A DNA stretch of 64,000 nt from Hermatobates lingyangjiaoensis. Its lineage: Eukaryota; Arthropoda; Insecta; Hemiptera; Hermatobatidae. The notes beneath the pieces are model-generated. The model saw only the letters and a list, made by a program, of their open reading frames with translations, was not told the origin of the DNA and did not search any database. The position numbers and the translations under genes were made by a program. Positions 46,501 to 57,261 of the stretch are shown piece after piece. How positions within the stretch are numbered: the first letter of the stretch is position 1; every line of letters starts with the position of its first letter. Location of the stretch: assembly GCA_026182355.1 (NCBI GenBank), contig JAPFBL010000254.1, positions 5,267,001 to 5,331,000 on the forward strand. Reading direction: 5' to 3'.

Positions 46501-49500
46501 ACCACGCTACGGTCCAGAATCTTTGATGGATCAAGTTGATATTTTACTCAAAAATGGGCCTCATAGGGAAGAAGATCCCTATTGTTTGGGAAGAATTATG
46601 CATGATGGGAAAGTCACTTTTTTTGCCAAAAACCGTGTTTTTGAAAACATTTATTTCTCCTAAACTGATAACCCTAGAGTTTTGATTTTTTGACATTATC
46701 TTTGAGGTTACAAATGGAACAAACGAAATATATATATTCAGAATTTTAAAACAACAGGAAATATTTTTTTTTAATAAAATGTAAAAATTTTGACTTATAA
46801 TTCAATCTAAAACCTTGTGAGAGCGATACAAGCCATACTGTTAGATGGATCAAAATGAAACTATGCCTAAAAATAGAACATTATGTGGAGAATGAGTTGA
46901 GATATTTTTTTTCAAAATTACATTCGCTAAAGGGGCGTTACAGTACGATTTCTGTTTTCAGAAAATGATTTTTTAACGCGAAATGGCTCATTAAAAAATA
47001 ATGAAAATTTGACCAAAAATGGAACAAAAAATTAGCAGTTCATAAAAAAAAATTCATGAAGTTTCAATTACGGAAAAGAGCAATAACGCTATAAAAACTG
47101 TTTGTTTATCTTAGACTAAGAGATCACCTGCTATACTTGTCAAATTTTTTATATTTTTTTCATTGTTTACATTGACTTAGAAATTTTTTGAGCAAATCCA
47201 CTGAGATAAAATTGATATTTATAAAGGAATAATTTAAATTGTTTATTGACTTATATGAGATGTAAGAGGAATAATATTGTGCAGGAAAATAATAACACTC
47301 ACTCAGAAAAAATTCGTATATATGTTATTTGACAAAGGGGAAGGAAAATGATCTTATTAAATACTAAGAAGCTTATTATTATTATTATTATTTTAAAGAT
47401 TAAAATTCTCAGTATAATAACTCTATAAAAGACCAAAAATGTAAATGATAATTCATAATTGGAATCTTTCGTTTAGAGATTAATAAATGTAATTATCGTA
47501 CATCTTTAATTAACAAAGCACCTTAAAATAACATTTTCTTCGCTGTTTAAGATGTTTTTCAGAGAAAAAAAGGGTATTTTCCTGTTTTAAATTTTAAAAT
47601 TTTACTTTAATATTCAATGTAGAAGGATGTCAAGTAAACGATGTAAGAAATCCACTGGCTGTTTGAACGAAAGCCATTCTCTTGTAGGAGAATAAATCGT
47701 TTCAAGAAATGTTCACTTTGGTTTTTCAAAAATGTTATTACTGCTGTAGTTATACTAATGAAATTATTTGCAAATAATAAATTATTTGTGATGTACAAAA
47801 ATAAGCTTATAAATTGATATGTCCTTCAATCACTATCTGTACTACCTCAGGAATGAAAGGCTAATAATTATATCCCATTTAGATGTTTACGTTATGCTTA
47901 AATGAGACGTTATGTTTTATATACTCAAGAAATTTGACATTAAGTTACTTATAGTAAAGTAGAGTGTAGGCCACTCCAGATTTTTTTTTCATTTTCTTGC
48001 ACCATTTAGTCCGGAAAAACGAGGGTCAAGATACATATCAAAAACTGAAACACCTCAATATTTTTCTTAAAGTCCAATCTCGCAGACAGAGTGTGCAAGA
48101 GGTGATTGAATTCAGATAACAATTTCCTTTAGTGGGAGTACTGAGCCCTTCAACACATGCTACAGTATTTGCATCTAAATCAGTTAATAGATTTCACAAT
48201 CGGGATTTCTAAATTAAATTAGTTATTTTTTGGCAATTTATGTTGGCACTCTTTTTTTACTTCTGTTTTGGTTAAATTCATCAGGATGGATAAAATGCCT
48301 TTAGGTTTAAAGTACACTTCACGTTTCTATGTGTTTGAAATATTCATGAAAAATTTTATAAATACTAACTTGTTGTACATATAAATGCTTCATACGTGTT
48401 CTGGTAGTCTGGGATTATAATATCCAAACATTCAAGTCAATGGGAATAATTTATTAGAGTAGCCTCATAGTTACTTTGCTATTATTTCGGGTCATGTTTT
48501 GATAAATTTACAAATGGGTAAACTAAAAAATTGGTCATTAGTGAAGATAGAAAATTTTCGTAATTCCTTTTTTTTTGTAATAAAGATTGGTTTATTGAGA
48601 GGAGAGAGGCTCTTCCAAAAAAAAATTCAAATGTTTACATGTAAACTTGAAGATTGTAACTAATATATGAATTTTAGTAACTTTGTTTTATTAGTAGTGT
48701 TTAATATGTGAAACTACCTATATTAGGCTAAAATTAAGACTAGTTTCTCAGCGAACTAATGTAATTAGCAGTGTTTTTCAACCATCTTCAGGCTACATAC
48801 TTAAACAATATAGGTAAAGTTTAAATTACTATTTATTAACTAAACAAACATACATACTAACATTATAGAATGAATCACTCTTAATCGTAACTTACGGCCT
48901 AACAGAATAAAACATTTTTTAATCGGTGCACCACTTGTATCAATTTTTCCTTTAAAAAAAAAGATTAATTTTATTAGGTAGTATTATTGATTATGGGTGT
49001 ATAGAGATCATTTATCTTTATATAAATTACTTTTGTCAGAGGATGGATAAGATATATTACTAATTAGTTCGTTGAACAACTAAAATCTATTTTTTTATCC
49101 TCATAATTATTACCTTTCCAATTGTTTTAAAGATAAAAGAAAACACGTTTCATTTTTATATTTTGAAATGGATTGTTTCATGTGATAGTACGTAAATTAT
49201 TATACTTGACTTTATTTCTAGATTTCTGCTGATTGATCTCAAGTTTGATAAGTACTTCTTTCATATGTTCACTCCACTAAGTAGGAAAGATGCCCGATCT
49301 TCGAATGATGTTTTGAGAACATTTTACTATCAATCTGGATACCTGCTGAGCATTAAAGGTATTATACTTACAATACCTATGTTTTGAAGTTATATTTTGT
49401 AGGAAACAAATTATTGCGATACTATTATAGAATCATTTTGACACAGGTTATTTGTGTATCATAGTAGCCAATATAAGTTCACTTGTTACTCATATGCCTT

Positions 49501-52500
49501 GATGTAGTCTAGGTAGACTATGTTACTTACAGTCGCAATATTAAAGACTCGCGGAAGTCGTTAATCGACTCAGTTTTCATTGGTATTGTTGCAGGAGTGT
49601 GCTACTTACCTTGTCATTTTAACATTTTTAAAAAATATATCAACCCTCCTATTGTGAATTTCGTTCATTGATTTGATTTGTCACAACAAGGAGCGTTTCA
49701 GCAGCGGGAGCTTATCGACAGATAAGTGAATCATAATGTGTCAATGCGATGACTGATCGCAGACTACGAAGTGAGTGACAGCTTCCAAAGACGGCTAAGG
49801 AAATGTCCATGAAGAACAATGGTCAGGCCGATCATCAGTGATCGCAGCAGTTTTGGTCAATGCTGTAGACGAAAAGAATCGTGAAGACCGTTGATTGGTA
49901 GTTCTAACTTAACTTTGGGATTTACGAATGTGATAAAACAACTTTGCCCTGAAAATTTGTGATTTCCTAAATTATGCTCATGTTGAGCTCCCAGGCTGCT
50001 TTCTTGAGAGGACAAAATAAATGATTTATGGCTTATACTGTTGATTTTTTTTGGACTCATATTATAAGAAAAATACATTTTTTTGATAATTTTATCACAG
50101 GAGAAGAGACACTTGATTCTCACATGACTCTAGAGTTTAAACAACTTCAGTCAATGGAATGTTGGCACACTACATCGTCGCCTGTCAAAGTCAAAGCCAA
50201 ACAGACAATCTTATCACGTCAGGTTAGGACAACCTTGTTTGGAGATGGACGTGGATCTTGTAAGTCGAGTTTGTGCAGCAAGGGACAACAATAATGCAAC
50301 CGCTTATTCCCCTGCCCTCACTCCAACTTCCCTGACGTCCAATATAGAATAAGTGACTGGTCAATCTGACACCTGCACCTTTGTTGCTGCATGATAATAC
50401 CGGATTCCATTCTGCCTTTCAAATCCACAATATTTCACCAGATTTTCAACGAAATTTTTTTTTCTTTTTGGTTGAAAATCTGATAAACCTCGTTAACCAA
50501 AATCTGATGAACTGTTTTCGATGGGAACATATTGGCCTCACTGTACAATGTAAACTTGGGGCTGAGTGATTTTCACTTGTTCCGGTACCTAAAGGGGATT
50601 CTCAGCAGCAAGTCCTTCACCACAGACGATGAAGTTAAAGCAGTTAACAACTGGTTGACCTTACTAGCGCCTGACTTTTCTTATTTCAACTTGCAAAAGC
50701 TTGTGGAACTTATCCCAAATATTTAAACAAAATGGAAACTATGTGGAGAAATAGGGAAAGGTGTCAGGAATTAAATAAAAGCAGATATTTGAAAAAAAAG
50801 TCAATGATGGTTCACCTGTTATAAGAAATTGGACCTTACTTTCCTATCAACATTCATAGAATTCTGACTACATCATAAGAAGGAAGTAAAAAAACTAATC
50901 GAAACTCTGAAAAAATTAGTTAGCCAGGCAAGATATTTTAAAGAATTAGTTAGAAGTATTTTGATATTAACCATTGGGTGAAGTTTGTCTTAATATATTA
51001 AATTAAAATATTAACATGTTGGTTTAAGTGCTGTGGATTCTTAGAAATACCATGTAGTCACAGAAGTTTCCAGGTTCATTTCTCTGATAGGTTGGACTCA
51101 TCCACTAGATATAAGTATCTTAACTGCGTTCAAAAAGTTGTTTTGTGACAAAAGTCTTAGGAATGTGATTTGGGAATGCAAGGCGAAAACTTTATTGGAA
51201 ACCAAGGACCAATAACCAATATGATCCAATTATGAATCCATCACGATACATTTACTGTTCATTCTGTAAAAATGAATGTTCATCAAATACTTCATGTACA
51301 ATAAGTAGCCGACGCATTGCCGTGCGCGCAATGTGTAAATCTAACATCGGAAAGGAAAGATACAAACTTAGAAGTAAATCACTAGTGTTCTAAATATCGT
51401 TTGACTCATGAGTACAAAAAGTGTCTAGCATTTGGGAAAAAAACTATTATTGTAATCTGCTATTATACTATTGATTTATTAGTGTGATTTCCTAGTAAAT
51501 GAACAATGTTATTGTTTACATTTGGATTCTAGCAAATGTAATCCAAAAAATGGATTTCAAGATCTGTTCAACAACTGTTATACTCGTATTAAATAGCCCT
51601 TTAAAAGTTGTTTCTTTCTTTTGATTACCTTTAATAATAATGCAGCGATGATGGCGATCCCATGATATGTCAGACTTAATAAAGTGAAAGAATTAACATT
51701 CTTTGTTAATCTGCACCAAATTTTCCCGTTACTGTTCTGCATGTTACTATGCACTGTTCTGTACTTATCCCGTTTTCATCGAACAGTTATTCTTTAATTA
51801 TTGCATTCACATCCAGGATTATTTAATATTAGTTATTAGTAAAATATTTAAGTATTTTCATAACCATGTCGCGAAGAGAACTATAATTTTTAAAATAATA
51901 TCTTGAAATTTATTACATTTTGATTTTTATCTCTCGATTTTGTTGCATCCTTGAAATAGGAAATAAAAATTATATGTATAAAAAATTCTAAAAAGTTACA
52001 AAAGTTATAATTTTATTAAATCAGGCAAAAGTAAAAAATAAACACACGCTTTTAAATAGTTCTTAAAATTAATACAATCATGTTGTCTTGTATCTGCAGT
52101 ACTGCTCAAAGATTTCTAAAAGTACAAATGTGAACCGCTCAACAAATTAAATTGAAAATTATGTTTATATGAAATTTAAACTAATTTCGATAATATTCAT
52201 GTTGATTAAACAGGACAAATTAATATCTCAAGGCCACAGACATACAAGATATTGTTTTTAATATTTTTGGCCAGTTTCTGAAGAAAAGTCAGATATTTCC
52301 ATGGAACATTCATCCTAAAAAGTTTGGTCTTTTACGTAATCCACTAACTGTCTGATAAAAGCAGATTTTTGGAATATGTAAGATGTAATTTTTCATCATG
52401 GAAGAATAAGTTTCCTAAGGCTTATTGTAGTTAACTATATTTTGACTTAAACATACTTTTTCATTATATTGAAATAAAGTTTTTTTTTAATAAGATATGG

Positions 52501-53317
52501 CAAATAAATGTATTATTGCTTGCCACTATTTTATGTATAATTGCTGCCTGAATTAAGTTTGAAAAGATGCCTTTTGTAAAAAATAATTTTTTTAAAAAAA
52601 AGTTCGCTATCACTGCTTTAAAATTTACATTTGATTCTTATGCAATATACTTTTTTACTTTTATTATCCTTATTGCCTACAATTTAAACTAATGTGATTC
52701 AGTAGTTTGTTTCAAATTATTGTTTTTTTTTTCTCAAGAAAATGATTGCTTGGAAACATACTGGTGTTCAGAGTACCATAAAATACATGGTTTAAAACAA
52801 GAAAAGTATTTACTGTGTGTTCTGTATACTGCTGCGATTCCGTCATATTCAATGAGGTAATCACTTTTTTATCTCTCTTGTTGTCTAATTATCTATTAGA
52901 TTTGCTTGAAGTCAATTTACTATAACTCTTACAATTTTTGGTCTATTTCTTGATTTCATTGTGGGCACAACTATTCAGAACTCTAAATAAATTAACTCCA
53001 GATTTAGTTACCTTTACGATTTATTATGTTTGTATAAACTTTTTGAAAATAAGCAAAGCATTTGGAAATACAATTAACAATACATACTCTGCTCTCTGAC
53101 AACAGATACATCAGTCGACTTTATCGATGATACTTATTATTTCTCCTATGTTTTCCAATGTTTTTTTTTTCATAATAGCCTTACTTATAGTAAAGTTGAA
53201 TGTAGACCTCTTCATTACTGTTGTTGATCATGATCGAATGTAATATGTTTCTTTTACAGGTCTATGACGAAAAATTTATTGACTCTTTTAAGAACTGACC
53301 CTCGAACAGTGTGGTGA
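37508..53317 (+). CDS. fuzzy: Fuzzy, planar cell polarity and ciliogenesis effector (CPLANE subunit)
   Basis: Fuzzy works with Inturned and Fritz/WDPCP in the CPLANE complex at the basal body and in planar cell polarity. Fuzzy-Inturned act as an exchange factor for Rab23. Nine exons join in phase: 37508-37585, 38738-38862, 38943-39090, 41007-41126, 43584-43781, 45150-45331, 49222-49358, 52739-52856 and 53260-53317 (TGA). The product is 387 aa versus 418 in human. Diagnostic blocks are the start MSIKVMCLTSNGGIPIFARS, IPFSIVASLNGVHMYGKSQG, ETVVWREF, MVFTVGNEEIRHFKNIERLK, DEWWQLPTIERKLIL and PLTFQLHTSLLG. Each aligns in order with vertebrate Fuzzy. The family is built of longin-like folds and has no enzyme active site. 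The exon-3 donor is the unusual AGG|GTTTGT. The gene spans 15.8 kb because of transposon-laden introns. Confidence 0.95.
37669..38427 (+). mobile_element. hAT (ZBED-like) transposon relic with terminal repeats and target duplication
   Basis: Begins CAGTGGTTTTCAACCT and ends AGGTTGAAAAGCACTG, imperfect inverted repeats. It is flanked by GTGTAGAA (37661-37668) and GTGTAGAG (38428-38435), an 8-bp duplication with one change. The internal frame near 38000-38230 reads DSFWILTSKEYPSISNKALR, ILLQFSTSYLCEIGFSTM and LKVRKEINY. This is the C-terminal hAT dimerisation domain of ZBED5/SCAND3-type transposases. Stops disrupt it. The 759-bp copy is an internally deleted element in fuzzy intron 1. Confidence 0.88.
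40164..40856. mobile_element. Non-autonomous Tigger/pogo-type element
   Basis: Left end CATTGGTACCTTGGAATAC and right end GTATTCCAAGGTTTCACTG are inverted repeats. A TA dinucleotide lies immediately outside each end (40162-40163, 40857-40858), as expected for Tc1/mariner-superfamily insertion. The terminus CAgTGGTACCTT is shared with the Tigger relic at 13978. It lies in fuzzy intron 3 (39091-41006). Short frames inside show no clear transposase. Confidence 0.75.
41560..42340 (-). mobile_element. Mariner transposase relic, antisense in fuzzy
   Basis: Read on the - strand, broken frames give LLARHGNELWQRIIITGKMW, IPYFNTETKS-SKEWRKP and GKVMFSVFYDCEGTMD. These follow the mariner catalytic region (ARHDNE...IVTGDETWVHHFDPETKQQSMEWRHP...GKVMASVFWDSEG). 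The first catalytic Asp position in TGDE reads TGKM, so the enzyme is dead. The right end (ACGAGGGACGTTTCCAAAGT on the - strand, ending at 42340) looks like the 5' terminal repeat. The C-terminal part is missing. Confidence 0.75.
42530..42660 (+). mobile_element. Short mariner transposase fragment
   Basis: A + strand frame reads IYHYDRKNKAVMKKWKYIDL and PPSKEG, corresponding to the YHYDPKTKQQSMEWKH-SPPPKK segment of mariner transposases. It begins about 190 bases after the antisense mariner copy and has opposite orientation. Only this segment is recognisable. Confidence 0.45.
44440..44647 (+). mobile_element. Short non-autonomous Helitron
   Basis: The 3' end has a GC hairpin, CCCGG (44620-44624) and CCGGG (44631-44635) around GCAACA. 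Eight bases later comes CTAG (44644-44647), followed by T. This is the classic Helitron terminus (hairpin, then CTRR, inserted before T). The 5' part starts with AT-rich sequence followed by AAGTTTGTCTGTCCG, also common in insect Helitrons. The exact 5' end is uncertain. It lies in fuzzy intron 5 and has no coding capacity. Confidence 0.75.
45520..45690 (+). repeat. Penelope-type terminal fragment with hammerhead-like hairpin
   Basis: At 45555-45582: CTGATGAT, perfect 6-bp stem GAACAC/GTGTTC with AAA loop, GAAAC. It is followed by GCGTTGTTGTTGAATAAAAC, TGTGTGGAGACTTC, TTACCTCAGAATGAGTAAAT and ACGGATTGCAC. The hairpin is identical to that at 30249-30276, 15 kb away, so this is the same family. 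The surrounding fuzzy intron has no related protein-coding sequence. Confidence 0.6.
46458..46486. repeat. (GT)n/(GGTG)n simple repeat
   Basis: TCTGTGTGTGTGTGGGTGGGTG and adjoining bases form a compound GT and GGGT repeat within an unclassified, otherwise AT-rich block of fuzzy intron 6. Confidence 0.85.
49359..52738 (+). other. Fuzzy intron 7 with a mariner relic
   Basis: A 3.4-kb intron between exons joined in phase 1. It contains the sense-oriented mariner relic at 49.68-50.79 kb. The rest is AT-rich with no recognisable exon or domain. Confidence 0.55.
49680..50790 (+). mobile_element. Mariner transposon relic, sense in fuzzy
   Basis: Frames along the + strand read ITGEETLDSHMTLEFKQLQS, MECWHTTSSPVKVKAKQTIL and RQVRTTLFGDGRG. 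A break follows, then LLLHDNTGFHSAFQI (near 50381-50425), SDFHLFRYLKGILSSKSFTT, and DDEVKAVNNWL with the C-terminal QKLVELIPN. These are the catalytic region, the HDNARPH motif and the DFHLFGxLK region of mariner transposases, in order. Frameshifts, stops and a damaged HDNARPH motif make it inactive. It is a different mariner lineage from the copy at 41.6 kb, judging by the SSPVKVKAKQ segment. Confidence 0.85.
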
Positions 53318-55367
53318 AGAAGTTATTCTTTTAAGTGGTTATTAGATCTGAAGAAGACATTTTGTTATATATTAATCTTCTTTATTCACATGAATTACAA
53401 TGTGAAGAGTAAATGTAAATGAGAAGTAAAACGTTTCTGGTTCTTTGAGAAGTTCGTCAGTTAATATTAATGTCCGTGGATTAAATAATCACAATGAGAA
53501 TTGCATGCTTTTATTTAAAGTAGGGCTGCGGAGGTTTACAGCAGACTGCTGAATTTAACTAATAATTTGAATATGGTGTAATAGTCTACAACACTAGGTA
53601 GCAATTCGCAGTTTTATAATCTACAAGATGGTACTTAATACTTTTGTGCTTTTGCATCTATAATGTGGATTTTTTTTAAAGAAAATGTTAATTTTTACAC
53701 TGCAATTCTAGCCATCCTGAGCAGTGTGTAAACGGTATGCCACTACAAGTTTACTTCCAATGTTGGTTCATCGTTTATGGGAGAAATTCTTTAGCCACCT
53801 CTTAAGTAAGAATTATGTTCAATATACGTTTGCGGGGTACTTAACGTATAATATCTCTGTACACAGGCTGAACTTATTATATTTGTGCCACAGCGGCATT
53901 AAACCTCTGTCATTACAGTGTGGTTCATAAACCATTTTACGTTCGCTTGGATTCAACATAGTGCTTTAAAATAAATGTTTAGTACAAGAATTGCTGAACA
54001 TGTTTGTTATTATCCATGCATTTCTTCAATTCATATATTTACACATTTGACGTAATTCGTCATTTTATGTTTTCTGTTACTTTTTAGGCTAGAAATAATT
54101 CATTAATTGTGCAATCTGTTATGGTGTAGTATTTACTCATATTGTGGAAAGTATTAAGTCTCCACATAAAAAAAGTTTATTATAAGAAACTAGACAACGC
54201 GTTTTGAACACTTGATCTTCTTCAGGTTACGTCTAAAAATATTTAGTTTCTCAAGCTCTTAAATGCATATATTTTTTAGAGGTAACCTGAAGAAGATTAA
54301 GTGTTCGAAACGCGATGGTTAGTTTCTTATAATAAACTTTTTTTTGTGTGGAGACTTAATACTTTCCCCAATATGCTAGAAATAATATGTTTAATAATTA
54401 TTGGTCAGATTAAACGTATAATTTTGCCAACATTGACTCCCTATACTAAATCTCAACTACAATAGGTTTCGAAAATTATCATAAGGCAGACTCCATGGCC
54501 CAGACAGAGATCTGTTTAAAAAACTCCACAGTAATAATTTCTTTAATGTGTTTGACATTTTTATAGACAATGATATGAATTATAAGACTGAAAGGTATAA
54601 GTATTTAAGGTTACTCGAAGAATTATAAAGTAAAAATACCTGTTTCAAGTAAATTCAATTTCCGTCCATATATATATATAAGGCATTCATTTTTAATAAA
54701 TACATTTCACAGCCAAAGTTATATTTGTATTCGCTCAACTTACTTGAAAAGTACAAAATAAAAATTCAAATAGTGTTATACAATTGTAGCAAAATATATA
54801 TTTTATAACAAATAAAATCTGTGATATCAAAGTGAAATCTTTAAAAGTTCCTTCATAACCTAATGAATGTATATAAATTAAAATCTATTTGACATAAAAT
54901 AAAGTAGGTTTACATATCAGTGGTACACAGATGACTTGTAATATTACAATAAATAACACATTTATATACGAAAAACGAATATATACTTTGTATTTATAAC
55001 AATTTTATTTATATACTTATTTATAAGGATAATGGTCAGAATGTACTAATTCACATAATATTAAATAACACAAATATCATCAGCCAATAATGTAATATTT
55101 TTTTTATACAGATTCCAATCCTAATTTGAATTCGAATAGTGAACTTCAATATTTCGCTGATTAAATAATGTTTTTCGTTTAACGTCATATTTAAAACTAT
55201 GGTATTTCGCATTGAACAGCCTTGAATTGGAGTCAAGGACATAAATGCTAATTTGTTTTCTCTCTTTCCGCAATTCAACTAATGACCTTTCTACATCCCA
55301 AGGATAATTAAAATATGAGTTATTTAAAGAAAGGTACAGTATGTTAGTACATATATAAAAATATTTA
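53318..55367. other. Convergent intergenic region, fuzzy / AUH
   Basis: The 3' ends of fuzzy (+) and AUH (-) face each other. An AATAAA at 53970-53975 could serve fuzzy. An inverted pair of Penelope-type terminal fragments occupies 54.10-54.37 kb. The short frame at 53724-53930 has no recognisable domain. From 54.6 to 55.3 kb the sequence is very AT-rich. Confidence 0.55.
54100..54370. repeat. Inverted pair of GTGGAGAC-family terminal fragments
   Basis: The left half, read on the - strand, and the right half on the + strand are copies of the same unit: CTGAAGAA, paired stem, GAAAC (AAAAC in the left copy), GCG, TTTCTTATAATAAAC, TGTGGAGACTTAATACTTTCC. Hairpin cores lie at 54201-54225 (-) and 54287-54311 (+). 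The two units form a roughly 100-bp imperfect palindrome around an AT-rich centre. Confidence 0.65.
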
Positions 55368-56246
55368 TCAGTTCCCCGCATAAACTGGTTTCCGCTTTTC
55401 TAGGAACGCTTTTAAACCTTCTATTCTATCTGAAGTAGGAACAACTTGTGAATAACAAAATTCTTCAATGGCACAACCACTACTTATATCTACTTGAAGA
55501 CCTCTGTTTATAGCACACTTAGCCATTTTGACACCAACAGGACCGTTAGGAACTATTTCCCGAGCTATCATCAAGGCCTTTTGGAATGCAGCATCATTTG
55601 ATTCATTCTGAGGAACGCAATGATTAACTATGCCTAATTTTTGAGCATCCATACCAGAAATAATACGACCGGTATATATCAGTTCTTTAGCCAAGGCTGG
55701 TCCAATTAATCTTGGAAGTCTCTGAGTACCTCCAGCGCCAGGGATGATAGCCAACTTTGTTTCTACTAATCCAAGCTTGGCATTTTCAGAAGCAATCCTA
55801 ACATCTGAAGCAAGGGCCATTTCTAACCCTCCTCCTAGAGCTGCACCATCCAAAGCAGCTATTACAGGAACAGGTGAGTTTTCTATCTCCATCATGAGAG
55901 AACGTAAACGGGATACAAACACTTTTACTTCAATTTCACTTAAAGATAACCTTTCTTTCAGATCTGCTCCAGCACAAAAAACTCCAGGTACATTACTTTT
56001 TAAGATAACCACTCTAACTCCTTTGTCAAATTTGATTGTTTGAAACGATTCCATTAACGAAGATGCCAAAGATTTACAAAGAGAATTTTTCGCTTGGGGT
56101 CTATTAAGGCCAAATATTAAAATTCCATTATCTTTATCTTGCAATGTCTCTACAACAAGTTCTGGCACTTTCTGAGGCATAGCCGAAACATATCTCTTGT
56201 ACACTCCGAAAATAATATGACGGTTTAACAACCTTCTAGAAAACAT
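55368..56246 (-). CDS. AUH: AUH-type methylglutaconyl-CoA / enoyl-CoA hydratase, mitochondrial
   Basis: AUH hydrates 3-methylglutaconyl-CoA to HMG-CoA in leucine breakdown, in the mitochondrial matrix, and also binds AU-rich RNA. The gene is a single 879-nt exon, 292 aa, with stop TGA at 55370-55368. I start it at the ATG 56246-56244; the frame is open farther upstream but only from a non-ATG codon. The N-terminus MFSRRLLNRHIIFGVYKRYV is Arg-rich without acidic residues, a likely matrix-targeting peptide. Crotonase-fold features are FCAGADLKER (90-99) and GAALGGGLE (134-142), which form the oxyanion hole. Glu142 and Glu162 sit at the two catalytic glutamate positions, in GGGLE and LVETKLAIIPGAGGTQRLP. 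The C-terminal AIEEFCYSQVVPTSDRIEGL also matches AUH. The lack of introns is unusual beside such intron-rich neighbours. Confidence 0.93.
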   Translation of the reverse strand: MFSRRLLNRHIIFGVYKRYVSAMPQKVPELVVETLQDKDNGILIFGLNRPQAKNSLCKSLASSLMESFQTIKFDKGVRVVILKSNVPGVFCAGADLKERLSLSEIEVKVFVSRLRSLMMEIENSPVPVIAALDGAALGGGLEMALASDVRIASENAKLGLVETKLAIIPGAGGTQRLPRLIGPALAKELIYTGRIISGMDAQKLGIVNHCVPQNESNDAAFQKALMIAREIVPNGPVGVKMAKCAINRGLQVDISSGCAIEEFCYSQVVPTSDRIEGLKAFLEKRKPVYAGN

Positions 56247-57053
56247 AATGGAGGCATGTAAGGAGGTTATTCTGTGATAAGCCAAACGCGGCAGTGTTTT
56301 AAATTTATTCAGGGTTGAAAAGATGAAACAAAATATTTCACATTTGAAATTGAATTTACAAAATTTATTTTAACAAATGAAAACTTATAATCGTATTATG
56401 TAATTTTATTTATAACCAAAATAGTGTTGCTGCTGTATATCAATGATGATTTGATTGAAATATCAAGGTATTATCAGGAAATGTTATCATAAAAGTCCCT
56501 GTTACAGTCCTAGATTTTGTGAATTATACACTACTAAATGAAATTAATATAATTATGATAATAATAATTCGAATATAATTTTACTTTTATTAACATTAAG
56601 TTTCAAATGGGATAATCTCTTAGTGACCTTGAAATACATTTTATTTTATGTCTGTCTTTATTGATGATACATCCAGTGGTTTGCTCTAAGAGATTTCTAT
56701 TTATATTGTAGTAGATTTATTTTATTTAGTCCTCTTTAAGTTATTCTTTTTCTTGAGCTAAATGTTATTGAAGTTAAGTTTCTTACAAATTAGTTAGACT
56801 ACTATGATGGATAAATTTTCGATATCCCATATTATAACAATTAGGTCTATTGTTAGTTTTTTATTCAGAAGATTATTTGTATGACTAACGAATTCTAATC
56901 CATCCTAATGAATCATTAGGATTTATTTTATTTAAAATATCTTCTCCTCGGCCATTAACATGAATATTTCTTATCAGATACTTTATTTAAATGTACTTTT
57001 AAAGATTCTAACAGAAGATCGTAGTCTTCATGACATTTGTGTACCAGACAGCG

Positions 57054-57261
57054 GCACTAATGTTGTAAACCGGACAATAAGGGATTTTTTTAAACAGGAT
57101 TAGGCTATTAATAGTGTGAATAGTATTTTTATTATTTTCTGCTTAGTATCATCACGGGAAGTTCATTTTTGTTTAATTTTATGGAAGTTTCTTTGATATT
57201 TTCCTGTAAAGTAATCCATGGACATTTGAAATGTTTCAATTCAGAAATAATATTGCTTGAA
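57054..57261 (+). repeat. Direct repeat, copy 1
   Basis: About 208 bases, from CACTAA-GTTGTA-ACC, CAATAAGGGAT to GTTTCAATTC, AATAATATTGCTTGAA, recur at 57797-58016. The two match closely in the second half and less well in the first. It may be a local duplication or two copies of one non-autonomous element. Confidence 0.75.

Larger units (their letters stand above)
45332..49221 (+). other. Fuzzy intron 6, 3.9 kb
   Basis: Contains a sense Penelope-type terminal fragment with a hammerhead-like hairpin (45.52-45.69 kb) and a GT/GGTG simple repeat (46458-46486). The latter sits within an unclassified block with sequence such as TGACGGATTACATGTTTTGA and long poly-A/T runs to about 47.0 kb. No further exon is visible. 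Confidence 0.55.

Noticed and set aside
56247..56285. N-terminal extension of AUH from a TTG codon
   Set aside because: The frame is open upstream, but the codon at 56285 is TTG. The first ATG is at 56246 and gives a good mitochondrial presequence.
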